Assembly (NCBI GenBank): GCA_019118565.1
Contig: DWYR01000009.1
Span: 124,001 to 188,000 of the forward strand
DNA from: Candidatus Alistipes avicola
GTDB taxonomy: Bacteria > Bacteroidota > Bacteroidia > Bacteroidales > Rikenellaceae
Direction: 5' to 3'
DNA: 64,000 bases
Shown: positions 9,153 to 18,094 of the stretch, one piece after another
Layout: each line of letters begins with the position of its first letter
Position numbering within the stretch: the first letter of the stretch is position 1
Translations under genes and position numbers: made by a program
Notes under the pieces: generated by a model
What the model was told of the DNA's origin: nothing
Database searches by the model: none
The model's input: only the letters and a program-made list of their open reading frames with translations

Positions 9153-9803
9153 ATGGCCTCCATATCGAACGGAATTCCTGAAAAAACGATCGAACGGCTG
9201 AGTGAATACCGTCGTACGTTGCTTTCGTGCCATCAGCAAGGCATCACCCATATATTCTCGCACGTGCTGGCCGGGATACACGGTATTACGGCCGTACAGG
9301 TACGGCGCGACCTGATGTTGATCGGTTTCTCGAGCGATACGAAAAAAGGGTATGACGTGAAGGTGCTGATCGACTTCATCAGCAATATCCTGGACAGCGA
9401 AAATCCCGTAAACGTTGCCATCATCGGAATGGGACACTTGGGACAAGCCATCACGCGATACTTCAACAGCAAGGGATTAAAGTTACGTATTACAGCCTCT
9501 TTCGATGTAGATCCTGCAAAAATTGGGACGACAATCGAAGAGATCCCATGCTATCCGATGGAGCAGTTTGAACAGGAGGTCGAAGATCAGGATATTTCGA
9601 TCGTCGTCGTGTCGTGCCCCACAAAGGAGGCGCCACGCCTGGTGGTTCCGATCATCAATGCCGGCATCAAGGGGGTATTGAACTTCACCTCGACGCGTCT
9701 GAACTTTCCGCAGGGTATCTACGTGGAGAATTACGATATTACCACTCTCCTCGAGAAGGTGGCCTACTGTGTCAAGGAGGCCGAGGAGAACAACAATAAC
9801 TAA
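9153..9803 (+). CDS. rex: Redox-sensing transcriptional repressor Rex
   Basis: 216 aa. The N-terminal winged helix (about 10-80) contains the VQVRRDLMLIG and KKGYDV segments typical of Rex. It is followed by a Rossmann NAD(H)-binding domain whose glycine motif is IIGMGHLGQA near residue 90. Rex senses the NADH/NAD+ ratio and represses fermentation and respiration genes when NADH is low. The C-terminus ends in a short Asn run. It starts 3 bp after the LysM gene stop and is likely co-transcribed; an autoregulatory operator was not identified. Confidence 0.95.
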   Translation: MASISNGIPEKTIERLSEYRRTLLSCHQQGITHIFSHVLAGIHGITAVQVRRDLMLIGFSSDTKKGYDVKVLIDFISNILDSENPVNVAIIGMGHLGQAITRYFNSKGLKLRITASFDVDPAKIGTTIEEIPCYPMEQFEQEVEDQDISIVVVSCPTKEAPRLVVPIINAGIKGVLNFTSTRLNFPQGIYVENYDITTLLEKVAYCVKEAEENNNN

Positions 9804-9814
9804 CGGAGGCGGAG

Positions 9815-10567
9815 ATGAGGGTTTTCCACGGCTTCGACCATTTACCGAAGTTTCAATCGCCTGCGGCGACAGTCGGCTCTTACGACGGTGTACACGGGGG
9901 ACATCGGATTCTACTCGATCGGATCAAGCGCGAAGCGGCCCGTGCGGGCGGTGAGAGTATCGTCCTCACGTTCGATCCCCATCCGCGCATTACGCTCGGG
10001 ACACAGGAGGGGATGCGCCTGCTCTCTTCGCTCGAAGAGAAGATCTACCTGCTGGACCGCCTCGGAATCGACAACCTGATCGTCATTCCGTTCGACAGGG
10101 CATTCAGCCGGACTCCGGCTCAGGTCTTCGTACAGGAGTATCTGATCGGGAAGGTCGGCGTACGCAATTTCGTAGTCGGATTCAATCACCGTTTCGGTTC
10201 CAACAAGGAGGGCGATTTCGAGCAACTGCAACAGTGGCACCAGCGGTTCGGATTCCAGGTTACCCGAATCGACGAACACGATATCGATTCGGAACGGGTA
10301 AGTTCGACGGTTATCCGCAATCTGATTCTCTCGGGAGAGATGGGAAAGGCGGCCCGTATGCTGACCCATCCCTATCTGGTAATCGGACGGATGGGTGCTG
10401 ACGGGACAATCTCTCTGGAGGAGCCCAACAAACTGCTGCCGCCGTCCGGACAATACAGGGTCTGTTTGAATGACAGCCCGCAAACACTACAGATCTCGCC
10501 GGGAGGCCGCCTTCATCCGGAAGGAGCGACTCCGGCTGTGGGAGAAAAGGTTTTTCTGACGTTTTGA
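9815..10567 (+). CDS. ribF: FAD synthetase, RibF lacking the riboflavin kinase domain
   Basis: The N-terminal nucleotidyltransferase domain adenylylates FMN to FAD. It shows SYDGVHGGH near residue 22, the substrate-binding FDPHPR near 51, GFNHRFG near 123 and a VSSTVIRN motif near 160. Bifunctional RibF is about 310 aa and continues into a kinase barrel with a GFPTAN-type motif. Here the protein stops at 250 aa, and the stretch after about 185 keeps only a short remnant (HPYLVIG, then KLLPPSGQY). Kinase activity is therefore unlikely. An unusually good purine-rich site (GGAGGCGGAG) precedes the ATG, 11 bp after rex. Confidence 0.85.
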   Translation: MRVFHGFDHLPKFQSPAATVGSYDGVHGGHRILLDRIKREAARAGGESIVLTFDPHPRITLGTQEGMRLLSSLEEKIYLLDRLGIDNLIVIPFDRAFSRTPAQVFVQEYLIGKVGVRNFVVGFNHRFGSNKEGDFEQLQQWHQRFGFQVTRIDEHDIDSERVSSTVIRNLILSGEMGKAARMLTHPYLVIGRMGADGTISLEEPNKLLPPSGQYRVCLNDSPQTLQISPGGRLHPEGATPAVGEKVFLTF

Positions 10568-10610
10568 TACCGGGTCGGCAACTGCCGATCATGCTTAAAA
10601 ATTCGAAACT

Positions 10611-11015
10611 ATGCTGGAGGGAGAATTCAAATTCAGAGTCTGGTACAAAGATACCGATCAAATGGGAATCATGCACCATTCAAATTACATTTGCTATTAC
10701 GAAGCGGCCCGTTCGGAGTTGATGCGCAGTCTGGGAACCTCCTATGCCCAAATGGAGCAGGAGGGGGTGATGATGCCCATTCTGGAGGTACACTCCAAAT
10801 ACCTGCGTTCAGCCCACTACGACGAACTGATCTCCGTACGCATCATGTTGCGCGAGCTGCCGATGGCCCGTATCACCTTCGAATACGAGATCTATAACGA
10901 ACAGCGGGAGCTGCTCAACACCGGCAGCACGGTGCTGGGGTTCATCAACAGCCAGACACGGCGTCCGTGCCGGGCACCGCGCAACTTCGTCGAGCTGCTT
11001 GAAAAAAACATGTAA
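10611..11015 (+). CDS. Acyl-CoA thioesterase, YbgC/4HBT family
   Basis: 134 aa, the size of a single hotdog domain. The motif YKDTDQMGIMHHSNY at about residues 12-26 holds the catalytic Asp and the usual tyrosine/histidine environment of the YbgC/FadM group. These enzymes hydrolyse short or medium acyl-CoAs in the cytosol. It lies 43 bp downstream of ribF in the same run and precedes a small membrane peptide. Physiological substrate is unknown. Confidence 0.88.
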   Translation: MLEGEFKFRVWYKDTDQMGIMHHSNYICYYEAARSELMRSLGTSYAQMEQEGVMMPILEVHSKYLRSAHYDELISVRIMLRELPMARITFEYEIYNEQRELLNTGSTVLGFINSQTRRPCRAPRNFVELLEKNM

Positions 11016-11057
11016 TCGGGAAACGGAACAGAGAAACACCTAAAACCAATTCACCAT

Positions 11058-11234
11058 ATGGATTCTAAAGAGATTATCGTCGTTATTATTTCCGCTCTTG
11101 CCGCCGGGATACTGGCCCCGATGATCACACGCTGGGTGCTGAAGTGGCAGAAACAGAAACGCCTGAAACTGCTCAAGGATAACGGAAAAATGGACATGAT
11201 GGACGAATTTGTCCGAAAGAATGAAAAGAACTAA
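11058..11234 (+). CDS. 58-aa single-pass membrane peptide
   Basis: Starts MDSKEIIVVIISALAAG and forms one hydrophobic helix (about residues 6-22). A strongly basic stretch (WQKQKRLKLLK) follows, with an acidic/Lys tail. N-out or N-in topology is not certain; the positive patch after the helix favours a cytosolic C-terminus. No family recognised. It lies 42 bp after the thioesterase and directly before the terminator, so it looks like the last gene of the dnaN-rex run. Confidence 0.6.
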   Translation: MDSKEIIVVIISALAAGILAPMITRWVLKWQKQKRLKLLKDNGKMDMMDEFVRKNEKN

Positions 11235-11276
11235 ACGGGACCGTCCGGTCGAGTAAAATATCGGGACTCGTTCTTG

Positions 11277-11330
11277 CGATAAAAAGAAAGAGGCTGCCCC
11301 TTAGCAGAGGCAGCCTCTTTCTTTTTATCG
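11277..11330. terminator. Strong bidirectional terminator between the rex run and htpG
   Basis: Perfect 22-bp stem (11277-11298 with 11309-11330) and a 10-nt loop. The stem core is AGAGGCTGCC, with A-rich and T-rich outer arms that work in both directions. It closes the plus-strand run and lies 15 bp past the htpG stop. Confidence 0.93.
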
Positions 11331-11345
11331 GCAGGTTTTGCCGCT

Positions 11346-13406
11346 CTATTTTTCGATCAGGGAGATGCTTCGCTGGATGAAATCCGTCAGATTCTTGCCT
11401 TTCAACAGGCCGTTCGAAAGCAGCGCCAGATCGATGATCTGTTTCACGAGCTTGTTCTCGCGGCCGATCTCCTGCAGTCGGGTATCACGCTCGTCGCGCA
11501 ACGTAACGACCTTCTTCGAGAGTTCCTCGCGCATCGACTTCTCTTCGGGGGTCAGATCGGACTCCTTCTTCTCCTTGATCACCTCCTCGAAACGTTTCTC
11601 CTCGGCCACAGCCGCATCGATCTTCTTGGTGATGCTCTTCAACTTGTCGCCATAGCTCTTCTCGGTCGCCCCCAGAATATCGATGACGATAGGGTGGTTG
11701 CCGTTTACGGCGATCGTGAAGTTATCGGGCATCTGGCTGTAGAACTGACTCATACCGCCGCCGCTCATCGCCGCCATCTCCTTCATTCGGCGCATCATCT
11801 CGTTCTGGGTGATAACGACCGGTGCCGCATCGGGAGCCATCGCCTCGAACGAAATGTTGTAGTGGATCTTCTCGTCCTTGGGCATCTGGCTTTCGAATAC
11901 CGGACGCATCAACTCCTGCTGCGCCTCGCTCAGAGACATCTTCAGCGCATCCTCCTTCTGAATCAGTTTGTCGATCACGTCGCTGTCCACACGCACGAAA
12001 CGGCAATCCTTATTCTTCATCTCGAACCAGTTGATGTAGTGGTTGTCGAGCTGTCCGTCCATAACCAGCACGTCGTACCCCTTGCTCTTGGCCGATTCGA
12101 GGAAGGAATTTTTCTCAACCGGATCATCCACATAGAGATATACGATCGTATTATGCTTGTCAGTCTGTTTCTCCTTGACCGCCTCGCGATACTCGTCGGC
12201 CGTAAAGTATTTGCCCTCGACATTCTTCCAGAGCATGAATCCGGTCGCTTTCTCGGCGAACTTCTCGTCGGTGATGATACCGTACTCGATAAAAATCTTC
12301 AGATCGTCCCACTTGGACTCGTAGTCGGGACGCATCGTATTGAAGAGCTCCTGCAGGCGGTCGGCCACCTTACGGGTGATGTAGCTCGAAATCTTCTTCA
12401 CGTTGGCATCGCTCTGCAGATAGCTACGCGAAACGTTGAGCGGAATATCCGGCGAGTCGATCACACCATGCAGCAGGGTCAGATACTCCGGGACGATTCC
12501 CTCGACCTGATCGGTTACATAGACCTGATTCGAGTAGAGTTGGATCTTGTTCTTCTGAATCTCGAAGTTGTTGCGGATCTTCGGGAAGTAGAGAATACCG
12601 GTCAGGTGGAACGGGTAGTCGATGTTCAGATGGATCGAGAAGAGCGGCTCGTCGCACAGCGGATAGAGCTCATGGTAGAACTCCTTGTACTGGTCGGCCG
12701 TAATATCGGTCGGCTTGCGTGTCCAGAGCGGATCCACGTCGTTGATAATGTTGTCTTTCTCCGTATCGACATACTTGCCGTCCTTCCACTCCTTGACTTT
12801 TCCGAAAGCGATCGGCACAGGCAGGAAACGGCAATATTTGCGCAACAACTCCTCGACCTTCGCCTCTTCGCCATACTCCATCGTATCTTCCGACAGATGC
12901 AGGACGATGGTCGTCCCCCGGTCGCGATCCCCGGCGATCTCCTCCATCTCGTACTCGGGCGAACCCTGGCAGCTCCAGTGCACCGCCTTGCTGTTCTCAC
13001 GGTAGGAGCGGGTGAAGATCTCGACCTTGTCGGCTACCATGAAAGCCGAATAGAAGCCCAATCCGAAGTGGCCGATGATCGCCTGATCCTTGTATTTGGC
13101 CATGAACTCCTCGGCACTCGAGAAGGCGATCTGGTTGATATAACGATCCACCTCGTCGGCCGTCATACCGATACCACGGTCGGTGATGGTCAGTGTCTTG
13201 GCCTCCTTGTCGGCAGCCACACGGATGGTCAGGTCGCCCAATTCGCCCTTCACTTCGCCCATCGACGAGAGCGCCTTGAGTTTCTGTGTCGCATCCACGG
13301 CATTGGAGATCAACTCACGCAGAAAAATCTCATGGTCGGAATAGAGGAACTTTTTGATGACGGGGAATATGTTCTCGGTTGTAACCCCGATTTTTCCGTT
13401 TTTCAT
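11346..13406 (-). CDS. htpG: Molecular chaperone HtpG (Hsp90)
   Basis: 686 aa. The N-terminal GHKL ATPase domain has NAVDATQK near residue 35, DRGIGM near 79 and the lid motif GHFGLGFYSAF at about 112-122. Middle and C-terminal dimerisation domains follow, with an unusually charged KKIDAAVAEEKRFEE segment near 580. It acts as a cytosolic ATP-dependent chaperone. No heat-shock operator such as CIRCE was recognised upstream. It appears monocistronic, because a terminator separates it from trxA. Confidence 0.97.
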   Translation of the reverse strand: MKNGKIGVTTENIFPVIKKFLYSDHEIFLRELISNAVDATQKLKALSSMGEVKGELGDLTIRVAADKEAKTLTITDRGIGMTADEVDRYINQIAFSSAEEFMAKYKDQAIIGHFGLGFYSAFMVADKVEIFTRSYRENSKAVHWSCQGSPEYEMEEIAGDRDRGTTIVLHLSEDTMEYGEEAKVEELLRKYCRFLPVPIAFGKVKEWKDGKYVDTEKDNIINDVDPLWTRKPTDITADQYKEFYHELYPLCDEPLFSIHLNIDYPFHLTGILYFPKIRNNFEIQKNKIQLYSNQVYVTDQVEGIVPEYLTLLHGVIDSPDIPLNVSRSYLQSDANVKKISSYITRKVADRLQELFNTMRPDYESKWDDLKIFIEYGIITDEKFAEKATGFMLWKNVEGKYFTADEYREAVKEKQTDKHNTIVYLYVDDPVEKNSFLESAKSKGYDVLVMDGQLDNHYINWFEMKNKDCRFVRVDSDVIDKLIQKEDALKMSLSEAQQELMRPVFESQMPKDEKIHYNISFEAMAPDAAPVVITQNEMMRRMKEMAAMSGGGMSQFYSQMPDNFTIAVNGNHPIVIDILGATEKSYGDKLKSITKKIDAAVAEEKRFEEVIKEKKESDLTPEEKSMREELSKKVVTLRDERDTRLQEIGRENKLVKQIIDLALLSNGLLKGKNLTDFIQRSISLIEK

Positions 13407-13510
13407 AGATTTATCGTGTTTTTATTTTTGTTCGTTTCCTCCAATGGGGTTACAAACGATGTGCCACCCCGCGTCGGGATGACAATCTGTCAGTATCCTG
13501 CCAAAAAGAA

Positions 13511-13536
13511 ACGGCAGGGAATCAAATCCCTGCCGT
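13511..13536 (-). terminator. Terminator after trxA
   Basis: Perfect 10-bp stem (ACGGCAGGGA paired with 13527-13536) and a 6-nt loop. On the minus strand it is followed by a TTCTTTTT tract. It lies 24 bp beyond the trxA stop. Confidence 0.85.
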
Positions 13537-13559
13537 TTTACCCGCATACACTCATAGGA

Positions 13560-13874
13560 TTAAAAGAGTGCGTCAAGTTTCTTTTTCAGATCGGCTTTCG
13601 AGCAAGCGCCAACCTGCTTGTCAACCACCTGGCCGTTCTTGATGAATACAACGGTCGGGATGTTGCGTACGGAGAACTGAGCGACTACGTCGTCGTTATT
13701 GTCCACATCGCATTTACCGATGATAGCCTTGCCCTCATACTCGGCAGCCAGCTCGTCGATGATCGGAGATACCATGCGGCAGGGACCGCACCACTCTGCC
13801 CAGAAGTCGATTACGACCGGAAGTTCGGACGATTTGATTTCCTGAAAATTGTCGTTTGTGATTGCTAATGCCAT
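13560..13874 (-). CDS. trxA: Thioredoxin
   Basis: 104 aa, the normal thioredoxin length, with the active site WCGPC at about residues 28-32 and the cis-Pro segment RNIPTVV near 73. It is a general cytosolic disulfide reductant. It starts 24 bp after the dnaE stop on the same strand, so it is probably transcribed with dnaE and ends at the terminator at 13511-13536. Confidence 0.97.
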   Translation of the reverse strand: MALAITNDNFQEIKSSELPVVIDFWAEWCGPCRMVSPIIDELAAEYEGKAIIGKCDVDNNDDVVAQFSVRNIPTVVFIKNGQVVDKQVGACSKADLKKKLDALF

Positions 13875-13898
13875 AATTCAATTTGTTTTTACAGATTA

Positions 13899-16800
13899 TT
13901 AAACGATCGTATATTTAAATTCATTGTCTTCGATGAATGAAATCAGGCTTTGCGTCAGGCTGATCTTGTGCTTTTTCGAGAACATATTGACGCTGACCCT
14001 CGATTCGGGATCATAGACGTTCACCCGCAGGGTAGTGGGACCGTCGGATTCGATCACCCGCTTCTGCAACTCCTCGATCATATCCTGGGTAATATCGTCC
14101 AGACGCAGCTGGAGGTGCATCTCCTTGATCGACTCGCGCATCTCGGAGAGCTGCATCATCGAGGTGATCTTGAACTCCAACTCCTTTTCGTTGTAGAGTT
14201 TCGGTTGTACCTTTCCCCGAACGAAGAGGAAGTAATCGTTGAAGAGATACTTGCGGAAGTTCTCATAGTCCTTGCCAAACAGGGCGAACTCATGCGTTCC
14301 GTTATAATCCTCGAGGGTGAACTTGCCCCACGGCTTTCCCGTCTTCGACACCAGATTTTGGGCACTGATCACCATACCCGCCACCGCGATCTCTTGACCG
14401 CGCATGGACTCCAGATTCTCCAGGTCCGTCAACTGCGTCTTGCACATATTGCGGATGATGATCGCATAGTCATCGAGCGGATGGGCCGAAAGATAGAGTC
14501 CGATCACCTCCCGTTCCTTGTTCAGCGTTTCGAGTACGCTCCAATCGGCACAGGCCGGAACGGTCGGGATCTGAATATCGACTTGTCCGTCCCCTCCGCC
14601 AAAAAGACTCTGCTGCGCATTGTTCTTTTCGCTCTGGTAACGTTGACCGTAGCGTACCAACAGATCAAGGAACGGTGTGGCATTCGCGTCGCGCGCATCC
14701 GATCCGAAGAATTTGCAGCGATGGAATCCGGTGATCGAGTCGAACGCTCCGGCGTAAGCCATATTCTCCAGACACTTGCGGTTTACGACCGAGAAGTTCA
14801 CCCGCTCCATGAAGTTGTAAATATCCTTGAACCGGCCGTTTTGCTTGCGCTCCTCGACAATGCTCTGGACGGCAGCCTCGCCGACACCCTTCACGGCCGC
14901 CAAACCGAAACGGATATCACCCGCCTTGTTCGACGAGAAGTTCAGCATCGACTCGTTAATGTCGGGGCCGAGTACCCGGATTCCCATACGCTTACACTCG
15001 TTCATGTAAAGCGTTACCGTCTTGATATCCGAGAGGTTTCGACTGAGCAGGGCCGCCATGAATTCGGAAGGGTAGTGTGCCTTCAGATAACCGGTCTGGT
15101 AGGCCACATAGGCGTAACAGGTCGAGTGTGACTTGTTGAAGGCGTAGGAGGCAAACGCCTCCCAGTCGCTCCAGATCTTTTCACAGATCTTGGCATCATG
15201 CCCGCGCTTGCCGCAGCCTTCGATGAACTTGGGCTTCATCTTGTCCAGCACGGCACGTTGCTTCTTACCCATCGCCTTTCGCAACGTATCGGCCTCACCG
15301 CCGGTAAATCCGGCCAGCTTCTGCGAGAGCAGCATGACCTGCTCCTGATAGACCGTAATACCATAGGTATCGCTCAGATACTCCTCCATATCGGGAATAT
15401 CGTAGGTTACCGGCTCACGGCCGTGCTTGCGGGCGATGAAGTTCGGGATATACTCCATCGGGCCGGGCCGATAGAGGGCGTTCATGGCGATCAGGTCCTC
15501 GAAACGGTTGGGCTTCAGGTTTCGCAGGTGCTTTTTCATACCGACCGACTCGAACTGGAACAGACCGGTGGTATCGCCGTGGCTGAAGACTTCGTAGGTA
15601 GGCGCGTCGTCCAGCGGGATCGAATCGATATCCAGATCGATCCCATGCACATCCTTGACATTGCTCACTGCGTCCTTGATGATCGAGAGCGTACGCAATC
15701 CGAGGAAGTCCATCTTGATCAGGCCGACACTTTCGACTTCCTTACCCTCGAACTCCACCACGTTCAGATCGGCATCCTTGGCAATGGCCATCGGGGCGAA
15801 ATTCTCCAGGTCGTCCTGACCGATGATTACGCCACAGGCGTGCACACCCGTCTGCCGAATCGAACCTTCGAGCTTTTCGGCATATTTCAGTGTATTGCGA
15901 ATCAGCGGGTTGGGGGAGTTTCGCTCGGCGGCCAGCTCCGGCGACTCCTTGTAGCAGAAATCAAACGGGGTCTCTCCGGCTTTCTTGTCCGGAGTAACCC
16001 GATCGGGAACCAGCTTGGCAAGCCGGTCGCTCTCCGAAAGGGCCAGTCTTTCGACTCGTGCCACATCCCGGATGGCCAGTTTCGGGGCCATCGTTCCGAA
16101 CGTAACGATCTGGGCGACACGTTTCTGACCGTACTTCTGCACGCAGTAGTGCAGCACGTCGTTTCGGCCATCCTCATCGAAATCGACATCGACATCCGGC
16201 AGTGAAATACGTTCCGGATTGAGGAATCGCTCGAACAGCAGGTCGTATTTGAGGGGATCTATATTCGTAATCTTCAAGCAGTAGGCCACCACGGATCCCG
16301 CCGCGGAACCACGTCCCGGGCCGACCGACACACCCATCTCGCGAGCCGCCCGGATATAGTCCCACACAATGAGGAAGTATCCCGGGAATCCCATCCATTC
16401 GATGGTCTTCAGCTCATACTGGATTCGTTTTTCGACCGCCTCGTCGAGCACCTCTCCATAGCGTACGTGAGCTCCTTTATAGGTCAGGTCCTTCAGGTAG
16501 CAGAACTGTTTGGCCACCATCAGTTTCTCCTTCCAGGCCGGATTCTCTTCGGCCCAGGCCTCGAGCTCCTCCACACTGCCGCACGCGGCGATCCGGTCGA
16601 GCTGCTCCTGCTCTTCGATCTTCTTGACCAGCGACTCGCGCAACTCGTCGAGCCCCATGTGGAAATCGTCCGGGGGAGGGAAGTTGGGCATCAGGGGCTT
16701 GTGCGTCAATTCATACGACTCGACCTTGTCGGCAATCTCGAGTGTCGTTGCCAAAGCCTCCGGATGGTCCGGAAAGAGCCGCAGCATCTCTTCGGGAGAT

Positions 16801-17555
16801 TTCAGATACTCCTGGAAAGTATAGCGCATACGGTTCGGATCGTCCAGATCGCGTCCCGTATTGAGACAGATCAAATGGTCGTGTGCTTCGGCATCCTCAG
16901 CCAGGATAAAGTGCACGTCGTTCGAACAGATGTATTTGATGCCGCACTTGGCCGAAAGTTCCAACAGCACCTTGTTGACGAGGAGCTGGTTCTCATAGAC
17001 ATCGGCATCCTTGCGCGGATCGCCCGACGGATGGAGCTGCAATTCGAGGTAGTAGTCCTCACCGAATACCCCCTTGAACCAGCGAACCACCTTTTCGGCC
17101 TCTTCCACGTCGCCGCGCATGATAGCCTGGGGCACCTCGCCTCCCAGACAGGCCGAGCAGCAGATCAAACCCTCGTGATACTGTTCGAGCAGCTGTTTGT
17201 CGATACGGGGTTTGTAGTAGAAGCCTTCGGTAAAGGAGTAGGAGACGATCTTGCAGAGGTTGTGATATCCGGCCAGGTTCTTTGCCAACAGGATCAGGTG
17301 GTCACCGGCCTTCTCGTCCTTGTCCTTCTCGAAACGGTTGCGCACCACATAGACTTCGCACCCCAGAATAGGCTTGATACCGGCCGAGACTGCCGTATCG
17401 TGAAAGTTCTTCACACCGTACATATTTCCGTGGTCCGTGATGGCCAACGCTGTCATACCCAACTCCTTGGCCCGTTTTACCAGCGGCCCGATCGCCGCAG
17501 CGCCATCCAGAATCGAGTATTGTGTATGTACGTGCAGGTGTACGAAATCAGGCAT
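13899..17555 (-). CDS. dnaE: DNA polymerase III alpha subunit (DnaE type)
   Basis: 1218 aa replicative polymerase. The N-terminal PHP domain begins HLHVHTQYSILDGA. The catalytic palm carries PDVDVDFDED at about residues 452-461. The finger, tandem HhH and OB-fold (near 1000, VAGMVISAQ) regions follow, and the protein ends without a PolC-type exonuclease insert. Proofreading must therefore come from a separate DnaQ-type protein, possibly the DEDDh exonuclease next to dnaN. A TATCTTTG element at 17610-17617 lies about 55 bp upstream of the start. Confidence 0.97.
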   Translation of the reverse strand: MPDFVHLHVHTQYSILDGAAAIGPLVKRAKELGMTALAITDHGNMYGVKNFHDTAVSAGIKPILGCEVYVVRNRFEKDKDEKAGDHLILLAKNLAGYHNLCKIVSYSFTEGFYYKPRIDKQLLEQYHEGLICCSACLGGEVPQAIMRGDVEEAEKVVRWFKGVFGEDYYLELQLHPSGDPRKDADVYENQLLVNKVLLELSAKCGIKYICSNDVHFILAEDAEAHDHLICLNTGRDLDDPNRMRYTFQEYLKSPEEMLRLFPDHPEALATTLEIADKVESYELTHKPLMPNFPPPDDFHMGLDELRESLVKKIEEQEQLDRIAACGSVEELEAWAEENPAWKEKLMVAKQFCYLKDLTYKGAHVRYGEVLDEAVEKRIQYELKTIEWMGFPGYFLIVWDYIRAAREMGVSVGPGRGSAAGSVVAYCLKITNIDPLKYDLLFERFLNPERISLPDVDVDFDEDGRNDVLHYCVQKYGQKRVAQIVTFGTMAPKLAIRDVARVERLALSESDRLAKLVPDRVTPDKKAGETPFDFCYKESPELAAERNSPNPLIRNTLKYAEKLEGSIRQTGVHACGVIIGQDDLENFAPMAIAKDADLNVVEFEGKEVESVGLIKMDFLGLRTLSIIKDAVSNVKDVHGIDLDIDSIPLDDAPTYEVFSHGDTTGLFQFESVGMKKHLRNLKPNRFEDLIAMNALYRPGPMEYIPNFIARKHGREPVTYDIPDMEEYLSDTYGITVYQEQVMLLSQKLAGFTGGEADTLRKAMGKKQRAVLDKMKPKFIEGCGKRGHDAKICEKIWSDWEAFASYAFNKSHSTCYAYVAYQTGYLKAHYPSEFMAALLSRNLSDIKTVTLYMNECKRMGIRVLGPDINESMLNFSSNKAGDIRFGLAAVKGVGEAAVQSIVEERKQNGRFKDIYNFMERVNFSVVNRKCLENMAYAGAFDSITGFHRCKFFGSDARDANATPFLDLLVRYGQRYQSEKNNAQQSLFGGGDGQVDIQIPTVPACADWSVLETLNKEREVIGLYLSAHPLDDYAIIIRNMCKTQLTDLENLESMRGQEIAVAGMVISAQNLVSKTGKPWGKFTLEDYNGTHEFALFGKDYENFRKYLFNDYFLFVRGKVQPKLYNEKELEFKITSMMQLSEMRESIKEMHLQLRLDDITQDMIEELQKRVIESDGPTTLRVNVYDPESRVSVNMFSKKHKISLTQSLISFIEDNEFKYTIV

Positions 17556-17865
17556 TGTCTCCTTAGTTTTCAGGTCACGAAACAGAGCGGACTCTCGCTC
17601 CGACGACTACAAAGATAGGATAAAATATGGAACAAATCCTTGGAAAAAAAGATAAAAATATCTCCCCTTTCGCTATCGTTTTGAAAATGAACGAACCCCG
17701 GAATTCGTGGCAAGGATCTTGCTTTATTCGAATAAAAATCGTAAATTTAAATAGATAAAAAAGGGATCGTTTTCGCAAGGGATTCGTCATACCTTTTTGG
17801 GGGAGAAGACGTATCCGGACGCCGAAAAAAAGCACATGGATAACAACCGTAAAAACGCTGCAACT
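17556..17865. other. Intergenic region between dnaE and the DUF2007 gene
   Basis: About 310 bp separating divergent genes. It holds the dnaE leader and a TATCTTTG element on the minus strand at 17610-17617. On the plus strand there is an AT-rich stretch near 17735-17765, but I could not place a convincing TAnnTTTG site. An in-frame extension of the DUF2007 gene could begin at 17797 or 17836. Confidence 0.5.
17610..17617 (-). promoter_or_regulatory. -7 element for dnaE-trxA
   Basis: TATCTTTG read on the minus strand, about 55 bp upstream of the dnaE start. TTTG occurs at 17633-17636, only 15 bp away, which is shorter than the spacing seen elsewhere in the window. Confidence 0.5.
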
Positions 17866-18081
17866 ATGGGAAACGAAAGTAAATTGATCGTTCTACGGGA
17901 ATGGAATACGGTAATGGAGGCCGAAATGGCAAAATCGATTCTGGAGAGTGCCGGCATCTTCTCCACGATCCAGAATGAATATATGTCGTCCATCTATCCG
18001 ATCGGCACCATGCCGGCTCAGTTACTCGTCAAGGAGGAAGATGCCGAGCAGGCTCGCGCACTGCTCGACAAGATGCAATAA
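17866..18081 (+). CDS. DUF2007-type small protein (putative signal-transducing domain)
   Basis: 71 aa from the start at 17866. The pattern LREWNTVMEAEMAKSILESAG then LLVKEEDAEQARALL is characteristic of DUF2007, a single alpha/beta domain whose role is not established. Two longer starts in the same frame exist (17836 and 17797), adding 10 or 23 mostly polar residues with no domain; the shortest start matches the domain edge best. It converges with aroE, with 13 bp between the stops. Confidence 0.7.
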   Translation: MGNESKLIVLREWNTVMEAEMAKSILESAGIFSTIQNEYMSSIYPIGTMPAQLLVKEEDAEQARALLDKMQ

Positions 18082-18094
18082 CAGAAATTCCGGT

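Noticed and set aside
13407..13510. Heat-shock operator upstream of htpG
   Set aside because: No CIRCE-type inverted repeat or TAnnTTTG element was found; only the trxA terminator is clear.
11694..13868. 724-codon open frame on the plus strand opposite htpG and trxA
   Set aside because: It spans two clear minus-strand genes and the intervening terminator, and shows no domain; it results from the codon bias of the high-GC genes opposite.
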